From: an uncultured Roseiflexaceae bacterium
GTDB lineage: Bacteria > Chloroflexota > Chloroflexia > Chloroflexales > Roseiflexaceae
Assembly: GCA_937988885.1 (NCBI GenBank)
Contig: CALKHR010000057.1
Span: forward strand, 1 to 23,196
Reading direction: 5' to 3'
Length of the DNA: 23,196 nt
The translations under genes and the position numbers were made by a program. The notes under the pieces were generated by a model. That model was not told the origin of the DNA. It saw only the letters and a list, made by a program, of their open reading frames with translations, and did no database searches. Shown here one piece after another: positions 1 through 5,643 of the stretch; within the stretch, counting starts at the first letter, position 1; each line of letters begins with the position of its first letter.

Positions 1-11
1 ACGGCATTCAT

Positions 12-32
12 CCCCGGCCTAAAGGCACGGGG
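12..32 (+). terminator. GC-rich hairpin at window edge (terminator or transposon end)
   Basis: CCCCGGCC (12-19) and GGCACGGGG (24-32) can pair around a TAAA loop with one bulged A, and T-rich sequence (ctttct, then ccttttct) follows. This could terminate a gene lying left of the window. The arrangement also resembles the short imperfect palindromes near the ends of IS200/IS605 elements, but no transposase or TnpB sequence is visible, so the choice is open. Confidence 0.4.
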
Positions 33-159
33 CTTTCTGCCGCCTTTTCTGTAAAACAACGTCGCTGCGGATCAACCGGTATGATCGCTGTGGTATGGTT
101 GGGCGTCGTATCGTGTTGATGTTTCAGTGGTTTCTTGATAAACAATGTCTTTATAAGGT

Positions 160-246
160 GTCCACATGTTGCAAGCATGTAACATGTTATTGAAACAAAA
201 TGTTTCACGAATGATACACGAATGTTACATGTTTCTGCGTGAAACA
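160..246. promoter_or_regulatory. Cluster of palindromes upstream of the glpF promoter
   Basis: Several inverted repeats are packed just upstream of the -35 box: CATGTAACATG (176-186), TGAAACA-AAA-TGTTTCA (191-207), and the separated pair TGTTTCACG (201-209) / CGTGAAACA (238-246). ATGTAACAT (177-185) also recurs as its reverse complement ATGTTACAT (222-230). Such density next to a promoter is typical of regulator binding sites. A DeoR-type GlpR or a DhaR-like regulator would fit the downstream genes, but no regulator is encoded here, so the binder is unknown. Confidence 0.5.
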
Positions 247-249
247 CTC

Positions 250-277
250 TTGACATTGGATTAAGGCATGCTAGGAT
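250..277 (+). promoter_or_regulatory. Sigma70-type promoter of the glycerol/dihydroxyacetone operon
   Basis: A perfect -35 box TTGACA (250-255) is separated by 16 bp from TAGGAT (272-277), which matches the -10 consensus at four of six positions. Transcription would start near 284, leaving an untranslated leader of about 380 nt before glpF. The palindrome cluster ends only four bases upstream of the -35 box. Confidence 0.6.
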
Positions 278-283
278 AACGGT

Positions 284-666
284 ACAACGACTTAAACAAT
301 ATGATGTGTCTATTGCAATGATGGAAGTTTGCAATAGGATTTCCCAGGTGAGTGACGTGCAATGGAGCTCGGCTCTTGCTTCGTGCTGGCATCGTTGCCA
401 AGTCTTACCCTCCAGCCCCTGACATCCCGAACTCCCTCGTCTGACCCTTATTTCACCTGATGTGATTTTATTGTAGAGGAGCGTACATACGGCTCTTTCG
501 AACTGGGCGCTTAGTAGCGCTTGGCTTTGTGTTGCCAAAAACCTGTTTCTTGATCCTCGGCAGAATGGAAAGGAGGGGTAAGCAAAGCGAGGATCACAGG
601 TTTGAGGGATAACGTGCTCGCCTACTCAATAGTCTTCCAATGAAGGAAGCGAAGGAGACAACACTC
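284..666 (+). other. Long untranslated leader of glpF
   Basis: No convincing gene lies here. An open frame on the opposite strand (8-538) has no recognisable protein features and spans the promoter. Small stem-loops are visible: TGGCA/TGCCA (387-400) and GCGCT/AGCGC around TAGT (507-520). A much larger stem-loop (539-603) lies close to the glpF start. I do not recognise a known riboswitch class. Confidence 0.45.
539..603 (+). ncRNA. Long leader stem-loop, candidate cis-regulatory RNA
   Basis: AAACCTG (539-545) pairs with CAGGTTT (597-603), and TGATCCTCG (551-559) pairs with CGAGGATCA (588-596). The stem therefore has 16 perfect base pairs, interrupted on the 5' side only by a TTTCT bulge. 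It encloses a purine-rich 28-nt loop (560-587). No T-run follows, so it is not an ordinary terminator. It ends 63 nt before the glpF start codon. Confidence 0.5.
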
Positions 667-1404
667 ATGCCTGAATCATTTCTTGGTGAACTGCTCGGCA
701 CCATGATGTTGGTGCTCTTGGGTGATGGCGTGGTGGCGGCAGTGCTCTTGAACAAATCGAAAGCACAGGGTGCAGGCTGGATCGTGATCACAGCCGGATG
801 GGCGTTCGCTGTGATGTGCGGCATTTTTGTGTCTGCGGCATTTGGTAGCCCAGGTGCCGATCTCAACCCCGCTGTAACGATTGCTGTGATGGTTCGTGGT
901 GGTTATTCGGTAACAGTCGGCCTTCTCCACATGGTTGCGCAGATGATCGGCGCTTTCATTGGAGCGGTGTTGGTATGGTTGGCGTACCTGCCACACTGGG
1001 CCGAAACCGAAGATCCGGGCACAAAGTTGGGTGTGTTCAGCACTGGCCCTGCCATTCGCAATCCTACGACCAACCTCATCGCTGAGATCATTGGTACGTT
1101 CGTTTTGGTCTTTGTGATCTTCTCGATCTTCAGCGCCACAGGTGCGACGAGTGGTGATCCTGCTCCTGGCGTTGGCCCATACTTGGTCGCCGCGTTGGTG
1201 TGGGGCATCGGCCTCAGCTTGGGTGGCCCCACAGGCTACGCCATTAACCCTGCACGTGACCTCGGCCCGCGTATCGCTCACTTCGTGTTGCCAATCGCTG
1301 GCAAGGGCGATTCCGACTGGTCGTACTCTTGGATTCCGGTGGTTGGCCCGCTTGTCGGTGGCGCGCTTGCGGCAGTTCTCTTTATGGCTTTTGGCGGTAG
1401 CTAG
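667..1404 (+). CDS. glpF: Glycerol uptake facilitator (aquaglyceroporin) GlpF
   Basis: This is a 245-residue integral membrane channel of the MIP family, which lets glycerol diffuse across the cytoplasmic membrane. Both pore signatures are visible: NPA at 67-69 (in DLNPAVTIA) and NPARDLGPR at 194-202. Asp after NPAR is the residue that separates glycerol facilitators from water-selective aquaporins. Six hydrophobic segments and the two half-helices fit the family length. I chose ATG 667 because AAGGAG (652-657) stands nine bases ahead and the protein then begins MPESFLGELLGT, as family members do; an in-frame ATG at 640 lacks a ribosome site. It is the first gene of the cassette, and glpK lies three genes downstream to trap the glycerol as glycerol-3-phosphate. 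Confidence 0.95.
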   Translation: MPESFLGELLGTMMLVLLGDGVVAAVLLNKSKAQGAGWIVITAGWAFAVMCGIFVSAAFGSPGADLNPAVTIAVMVRGGYSVTVGLLHMVAQMIGAFIGAVLVWLAYLPHWAETEDPGTKLGVFSTGPAIRNPTTNLIAEIIGTFVLVFVIFSIFSATGATSGDPAPGVGPYLVAALVWGIGLSLGGPTGYAINPARDLGPRIAHFVLPIAGKGDSDWSYSWIPVVGPLVGGALAAVLFMAFGGS

Positions 1405-1410
1405 TGTTGT

Positions 1411-1459
1411 TGCTGTTGACGGGTATACTCTCTTGATCCACACTTACCTGTCAACAGCG
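1411..1459 (+). other. Stem-loop between glpF and dhaK
   Basis: GCTGTTGACGGGTA (1412-1425) pairs with TACCTGTCAACAGC (1445-1458) over 14 positions with one G-U pair, around a 19-nt loop. A further T-G pair can be added outside. No T-run follows, so this is more likely an RNA-stability or processing element, or an operator, than a terminator. Confidence 0.55.
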
Positions 1460-1494
1460 CACTAGCCTTTGAGCATGCAACGAGGAGGTTCACT

Positions 1495-2493
1495 GTGAAG
1501 AAGTTGATAAACTCGCCAGAGAATGTCGTCAAGGACGCCCTTGCAGGTATCGCCCTGGCGCATCCTGAGCTAGAAGTGCACTACGATCCCGATTTCATCG
1601 TGCGAGCCGGTGCGCCGTTTCAGGGCAAAGTAGGCATCATCTCGGGCGGTGGTAGTGGTCACGAGCCGATGCACGGCGGCTTTGTAGGCAAAGGTATGCT
1701 CGATGCCGCATGCCCAGGCGCGATCTTCACCTCGCCCGTACCCGACCAGATGTTGGCCGCCACCAAGGCGGTCGATGGTGGGGCCGGGGTGTTGCACATC
1801 GTGAAGAACTACACTGGCGACGTAATGAACTTCGAAATGGCTGCCGAGTTAGCCAGTGCCGAGGGCATTCAAGTAGCGAGTGTGGTCACGAATGACGATG
1901 TGGCGGTGAAGGATAGCTTGTACACGGCTGGCCGACGCGGCGTAGGCGTGACGGTGTTGCTTGAGAAGATCGCGGGCGCAGCTGCTGAGAGCGGCGCGGA
2001 TCTTGCCGAAGTAACACGTATCGCCCAAAAGGTCAATAGCCTCGGTCGCTCGATGGGCATGGCGCTGACATCGTGCGTAGTCCCGCATGCTGGGAAGCCC
2101 ACCTTCGATCTGCCAGAAGATGAGATCGAGATCGGTATCGGCATTCACGGTGAACCAGGCCGCAGGCGCATCAAGATCACGAACGCTGCCGAGATCACCG
2201 AGATGCTGGTCACACCGATTCTGGAGGATCTGCCGTTCAAGAGCGGTGATACAGTGCTTGCGTTCGTCAACGGTATGGGTGGCACCCCCTTGATCGAGCT
2301 ATACGTCGTCTACAACGAGCTTGCCAAGATCCTCAAGGGCCACAATATCACAATTGGTCGTAACCTGGTGGGGAACTACATCACCTCGCTCGAAATGGCC
2401 GGTTGTTCGATAACGTTGCTCCGGCTCGATGACGAGCTTACGAAGCTTTGGGATGCACCTGTACGCACGCCAGCACTGCGCTGGGGGCTGTAA
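1495..2493 (+). CDS. dhaK: Dihydroxyacetone kinase, substrate-binding subunit DhaK
   Basis: This 332-residue cytoplasmic protein binds dihydroxyacetone covalently as a hemiaminal. The covalent His is seen at residue 218 in GIHGEPG, the same number as in the E. coli enzyme. The glycine-rich SGGGSGHEPMHGGFVGKG stretch near residues 50-68 is the family hallmark. There is no fused ATP-binding domain, so it belongs to the PTS-dependent type in which DhaL supplies the phosphate; dhaL and dhaM are present downstream. Translation starts at GTG 1495 behind a strong GAGGAGG (1482-1488). It lies 90 bases after glpF, with a stem-loop in the gap. Confidence 0.96.
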   Translation: MKKLINSPENVVKDALAGIALAHPELEVHYDPDFIVRAGAPFQGKVGIISGGGSGHEPMHGGFVGKGMLDAACPGAIFTSPVPDQMLAATKAVDGGAGVLHIVKNYTGDVMNFEMAAELASAEGIQVASVVTNDDVAVKDSLYTAGRRGVGVTVLLEKIAGAAAESGADLAEVTRIAQKVNSLGRSMGMALTSCVVPHAGKPTFDLPEDEIEIGIGIHGEPGRRRIKITNAAEITEMLVTPILEDLPFKSGDTVLAFVNGMGGTPLIELYVVYNELAKILKGHNITIGRNLVGNYITSLEMAGCSITLLRLDDELTKLWDAPVRTPALRWGL

Positions 2494-2498
2494 CTGCA

Positions 2499-2554
2499 CT
2501 CAAAACGTTTTGCGTTTTGAGATGCGTCTGGTAGCATATACGCAAAACGCTTTG
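2499..2554. promoter_or_regulatory. Paired LacI-like operators with possible internal promoter before dhaL
   Basis: Two near-identical palindromes with a central CG occur: CAAAACGTTTTG (2501-2512) and CAAAACGCTTTG (2543-2554), with centres 42 bp apart. The first is nested in a larger inverted repeat, CTCAAAACG-ttttg-CGTTTTGAG (2499-2521). A third partial copy (CAAAACG) lies near 2565. Between them TTGCGT (2510-2515) and TAGCAT (2532-2537), 16 bp apart, could be a weak promoter. AAACG-centred palindromes are typical of LacI-family regulators; assignment to that family is inference. Confidence 0.5.
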
Positions 2555-2583
2555 AGAAGCTACAGCAAAACGTGGAGGGTAGC

Positions 2584-3222
2584 ATGCAAATCACCGCCGA
2601 ACATGTGATCCGTTTTCTCGAAGGTGTGGCTGCCACGATCAAGGAGCATCGTGATGAGCTAACCCAGCTCGATTCCCCGATCGGTGATGCCGATCACGGC
2701 ATCAATCTGGATCGTGGATTCACCGCGGTATTGGCGAAATTGCCAACCGTAGCCGATAAAGACATCGGCACTATTCTCAAAACCACTGGAATGACTCTCG
2801 TTTCAACGGTGGGCGGCGCCTCCGGGCCATTGTACGGCACGGCATTTTTGCGCGCTGGTATGGCCTTGGCCGACCGCTACGAGTTGAACGAGGGCGAGAT
2901 CGTTGCAGCACTCGACGCCGCTCTCGAGGGTATCATCTCCCGAGGCAAGGCGAACCGTGGCGATAAAACTATGGTCGATGCGATCGCACCGGGCATCGAT
3001 GCGCTGAAGGAGGCGATGGCGAACGGCGCAGACTTCGTGACTGCGGTGCGCCAGGCTGTCGCCGCCACCGAGGCCGGTATGAAGGCGACGATCCCACTTG
3101 TGGCGCTCAAGGGTCGCGCTTCCTACTTGGGCGATCGGAGCATCGGTCATCAGGACCCTGGCGCAACGTCGTCGTTCTACATCGCCCAAGTGCTGCTGAA
3201 GACGGTTGAAAGTATTGGATAG
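2584..3222 (+). CDS. dhaL: Dihydroxyacetone kinase, nucleotide-binding subunit DhaL
   Basis: This 212-residue helical-barrel protein holds a tightly bound ADP/ATP cofactor and passes its gamma-phosphate to dihydroxyacetone on DhaK. The three magnesium-binding aspartates are visible at positions 30, 35 and 37 in LDSPIGDADHGIN, matching the E. coli DhaL numbering, and the conserved GGASGPLYGTAF follows. The start ATG at 2584 has GGAGG (2574-2578) just upstream; a GTG at 2572 in frame is less likely because the ribosome site overlaps it. The gap from dhaK (90 bases) holds two operator-like palindromes, so dhaL and the genes after it may have their own control. In the PTS type, DhaM re-phosphorylates the ADP bound to DhaL. 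Confidence 0.95.
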   Translation: MQITAEHVIRFLEGVAATIKEHRDELTQLDSPIGDADHGINLDRGFTAVLAKLPTVADKDIGTILKTTGMTLVSTVGGASGPLYGTAFLRAGMALADRYELNEGEIVAALDAALEGIISRGKANRGDKTMVDAIAPGIDALKEAMANGADFVTAVRQAVAATEAGMKATIPLVALKGRASYLGDRSIGHQDPGATSSFYIAQVLLKTVESIG

Positions 3223-3338
3223 CGACGAAATCGGGCAATGCTTTCGGCGGAAACGCGACTTGCTACTCTGCCATCTCGCAAATGTGTCGTTGCGCTGCAT
3301 GTGAGCTGCTCGATATCATAAGACAAGGGAGTCGTATC

Positions 3339-4835
3339 ATGGCGAAATATGCTGCCGCTATCGATCAAGGCACAACGAGTACCCGATTTATGGTGTTCGA
3401 TCACGAGGGTCATGTCGTCTGTTACGATCAGAAGGAACATGAGCAAATCTTTCCCAAGCCCGGCTGGGTTGAGCACAACCCCGACGAGATTTGGGAACGA
3501 ACCCAGAGCGTGATCAGAAGTGCGTTGCATAAGGGCAATATCGATCCGAAGGATATTGCGGCGGTTGGTATCACGAATCAGCGTGAGACGGCGGTGGTAT
3601 GGGATAAACGCACGGGCAAGCCGCTGTACAATGCGATTGTGTGGCAGGATACCCGCACCGACCAGATCATCAATGAGTTCGCCAAGGATGGCGGACAGGA
3701 TCGTTTCCGCGATAAGGTCGGTTTGCCGCTCGCTACGTATTTCAGCGGTCCGAAGATCAAATGGATACTCGATAATGTGAGCGGCGCCCGCGAGGCTGCC
3801 GAACGCGGCGATGCGATCTTCGGCAATATCGACACCTTCTTGCTGTGGAACTTGACTGGCGGCACCAATGGTGGCTTGCACATCACCGATGTGACCAACG
3901 CTAGCCGCACCATGCTGATGGATCTGAAGACCCTCGATTGGGACGATGAGATCCTGAAGGTGATGGGTATACCGCGCCAGATGCTGCCCGAGATCCGGCC
4001 TTCGAGCCAGGTCTACGGCAACGCCGTGGGCGATCTGGCGGGCGTGCCAGTCGCGGGTATCTTGGGCGACCAGCAGGCCGCCACGATGGGCCAAACCTGC
4101 TTCAACCCAGGCGAGGCCAAGAACACCTACGGTACTGGCTGTTTCATGCTGATCAACACGGGCGAGGAGTTGGTGCCCTCTAAGAGCGGCTTGCTCACCA
4201 CGGTCTGCTATCAGTTGGGCAACAATAAGCCTGTCTATGCGCTGGAAGGCTCGATCGCGATCGCTGGTGCATTGGTGCAGTGGTTGCGCGACAACCTGGG
4301 CATGATCACCAGCAGTGCCGAGGTGGAAGCGCTCGCCAAGAGCGTGGAGGATAACGGCGGCGTCTACTTCGTGCCGGCCTTCTCGGGCCTGTTCGCGCCG
4401 TACTGGCAGTCGAACGCGCGCGGCGTGATCGCTGGCCTGACGCGCTACGTGAATCGCGGCCATATCGCCCGCGCTGTGCTGGAGGCCACCGCCTGGCAGA
4501 CCCGCGAAGTGCTCGACGCGATGGAGAAGGACTCCGGCGTGACGCTGAAGGCGCTCAAAGTCGATGGCGGTATGGTGTACAACAATACGCTGATGCAGTT
4601 CCAGAGCGATGTGCTGGGCGTGCCCGTCATTCGCCCGAAGGTGGCCGAGACGACCGCGCTTGGGGCGGCCTACGCCGCTGGCTTGGCGACGGGCTTCTGG
4701 GAGTCGCTCGATGACCTGCGTCAGAACTGGCAGATCGATCAGACGTGGGAGCCAAAGATGGACGAGGCAGCCCGCGAACAACAGTATGCCATGTGGAAGA
4801 AGGCTGTGACGCGCACGTTCGATTGGGTGGACTAA
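3339..4835 (+). CDS. glpK: Glycerol kinase GlpK
   Basis: This 498-residue FGGY-family kinase makes sn-glycerol 3-phosphate from glycerol and ATP in the cytoplasm. Visible motifs are DQGTTSTR (9-16) in the phosphate-binding loop, the glycerol-binding Arg82-Glu83 in NQRETAVVWD, the catalytic Asp244 in GILGDQQAA, GTGCFMLINTG, and the late FSGLFAPYWQ block. The loop before GDQQA reads SSQVYGNAVGD and has no histidine where low-GC Gram-positive enzymes carry the one phosphorylated by HPr. By eye, then, activation by HPr is not expected, despite ptsH nearby. ATG 3339 is preceded by AAGGGAG; an in-frame ATG 57 bases upstream would add an unsupported tail. It sits between dhaL and dhaM, so glycerol and dihydroxyacetone use are genetically interleaved. 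Confidence 0.96.
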   Translation: MAKYAAAIDQGTTSTRFMVFDHEGHVVCYDQKEHEQIFPKPGWVEHNPDEIWERTQSVIRSALHKGNIDPKDIAAVGITNQRETAVVWDKRTGKPLYNAIVWQDTRTDQIINEFAKDGGQDRFRDKVGLPLATYFSGPKIKWILDNVSGAREAAERGDAIFGNIDTFLLWNLTGGTNGGLHITDVTNASRTMLMDLKTLDWDDEILKVMGIPRQMLPEIRPSSQVYGNAVGDLAGVPVAGILGDQQAATMGQTCFNPGEAKNTYGTGCFMLINTGEELVPSKSGLLTTVCYQLGNNKPVYALEGSIAIAGALVQWLRDNLGMITSSAEVEALAKSVEDNGGVYFVPAFSGLFAPYWQSNARGVIAGLTRYVNRGHIARAVLEATAWQTREVLDAMEKDSGVTLKALKVDGGMVYNNTLMQFQSDVLGVPVIRPKVAETTALGAAYAAGLATGFWESLDDLRQNWQIDQTWEPKMDEAAREQQYAMWKKAVTRTFDWVD

Positions 4836-4868
4836 CCAGTTCGGTGCGGCAAACACAAGGGGAGTGCG

Positions 4869-5261
4869 ATGGTCAACCTCCTAATCGTCTCGCATAGTGC
4901 TCAGTTGGCGGCTGGCGTACAAGAGTTTGCCAGCCAAGTCGCAGACAATTCGGTGAAAATCGCGGCGGCTGGTGGCACTGCCGATGGTTCATTGGGCACC
5001 AGCGTCGAGCGAATATTAGCCGGGTTGGAGGAAGTCGCCTCGCCGGATGGTGTGTTGGTTCTGGTCGATCTCGGCAGTGCCGTGATCAGTGTTGAGATGG
5101 CGCTGGAATCGTACAGCGGCGGACCTGCGCTGATCAGTGACGCCCCGCTTGTTGAAGGCGCTTATCTTGCGGCGCTGGAGGCGAGTGCCGAAGGTGCGAC
5201 GCTGGAGCAGGTGGCCGAGGCGGCGCTGCAGGCACGTTCCTTAGTAAAGGTTCAATCTTAG
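4869..5261 (+). CDS. dhaM: Phosphoenolpyruvate-dependent DHA kinase phosphodonor DhaM (EIIA domain only)
   Basis: This 130-residue protein corresponds to the EIIA-mannose-like domain of DhaM, which accepts phosphate from HPr and gives it to the ADP on DhaL. The phosphorylatable His is at position 9 in VSHSAQLA, as in E. coli DhaM. The GTADGSLGTS and VLVLVDLGSA blocks also fit the family. It lacks the HPr and truncated EI domains fused to E. coli DhaM; those roles are filled here by the separate ptsH and ptsI genes just downstream. GGGGAG precedes the ATG by a few bases, and the gap from glpK is 33 bases. A strong terminator follows the stop codon. Confidence 0.94.
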   Translation: MVNLLIVSHSAQLAAGVQEFASQVADNSVKIAAAGGTADGSLGTSVERILAGLEEVASPDGVLVLVDLGSAVISVEMALESYSGGPALISDAPLVEGAYLAALEASAEGATLEQVAEAALQARSLVKVQS

Positions 5262-5276
5262 GTTCGATGGTGATGA

Positions 5277-5312
5277 GGCCGTTGGTTGCCAGCGAACCAA
5301 CGGCCCGTTTTT
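5277..5312 (+). terminator. Intrinsic terminator between dhaM and ptsH
   Basis: GGCCGTTGGTT (5277-5287) and AACCAACGGCC (5295-5305) form an 11-bp perfect stem around a 7-nt loop, followed after CG by TTTTT (5308-5312). It begins 15 bases after the dhaM stop and lies 30 bases before ptsH. I see no clear promoter between it and ptsH, so ptsHI probably depend on read-through or on an unseen promoter. Confidence 0.85.
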
Positions 5313-5341
5313 ATTCTCGTTCAGCGTTCAGGAGTTGCATT

Positions 5342-5617
5342 ATGACAGAGGCAGTGCTGGAAGTAACAAACAAGGACGGTCTGCACGCCCGCCCCGCAAA
5401 GGATCTGATCAAGAAGGCCCGTGAGTTCAATAGCAAGATCACGATTCAGAATTTGAGCCGCCCCAATGGCCAAGAGGTTGCGTTGACGCCAGTTGGCTTG
5501 CTGAATAGTGCGGTGCGACAGGGGCATCAGGTGCGGCTGCGGGCCGAAGGCCCCGATGCCGAAGAGGCCATCGCGGCTCTCTCGCAGTTGATCACCGATA
5601 ATTTTGGGGAATCCTAG
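5342..5617 (+). CDS. ptsH: HPr phosphocarrier protein
   Basis: This 91-residue cytoplasmic protein carries phosphate from enzyme I to DhaM. The active-site His15 lies in KDGLHARPAKDL, the family signature. At the position of the regulatory Ser46 of Gram-positive HPr, my alignment by eye places Thr49 (ALTPVGLLNS), so control by HPr kinase may be absent or altered. The start ATG 5342 has AGGAG about eight bases upstream. An in-frame upstream extension to 5267 would cross the terminator and is rejected. No sugar-specific PTS permease is in the window, so the only visible acceptor is DhaM. It is followed after 26 bases by ptsI. Confidence 0.94.
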   Translation: MTEAVLEVTNKDGLHARPAKDLIKKAREFNSKITIQNLSRPNGQEVALTPVGLLNSAVRQGHQVRLRAEGPDAEEAIAALSQLITDNFGES

Positions 5618-5643
5618 CGCGGTTAGTTGCACAAGAGGCGATT

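Noticed and set aside
201..246. TGTTTCACG and CGTGAAACA as a ParB parS site
   Set aside because: The two arms match the halves of the parS consensus (TGTTTCACGTGAAACA), but a functional parS is contiguous, while these arms are separated by 28 bp. No parAB genes are present.
8..538. Open frame of 176 residues on the minus strand at the left end
   Set aside because: No recognisable domain, odd composition rich in Cys, His and Thr, and it runs through the TTGACA promoter and palindromes of the glpF control region.
640..666. Upstream ATG 640 as start of glpF
   Set aside because: No ribosome site precedes it, whereas ATG 667 has AAGGAG nine bases ahead and gives the usual family N-terminus.
2499..2521. 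CTCAAAACG-ttttg-CGTTTTGAG as a terminator of dhaK
   Set aside because: The stem is AT-rich and no T-run follows; the similar second palindrome 42 bp away fits an operator pair better.
3177..4856. 559-residue minus-strand open frame opposite glpK
   Set aside because: It is antisense to a clear glycerol kinase; the translation is rich in His, Arg and Leu without domains, as expected from a shadow of a high-GC gene.
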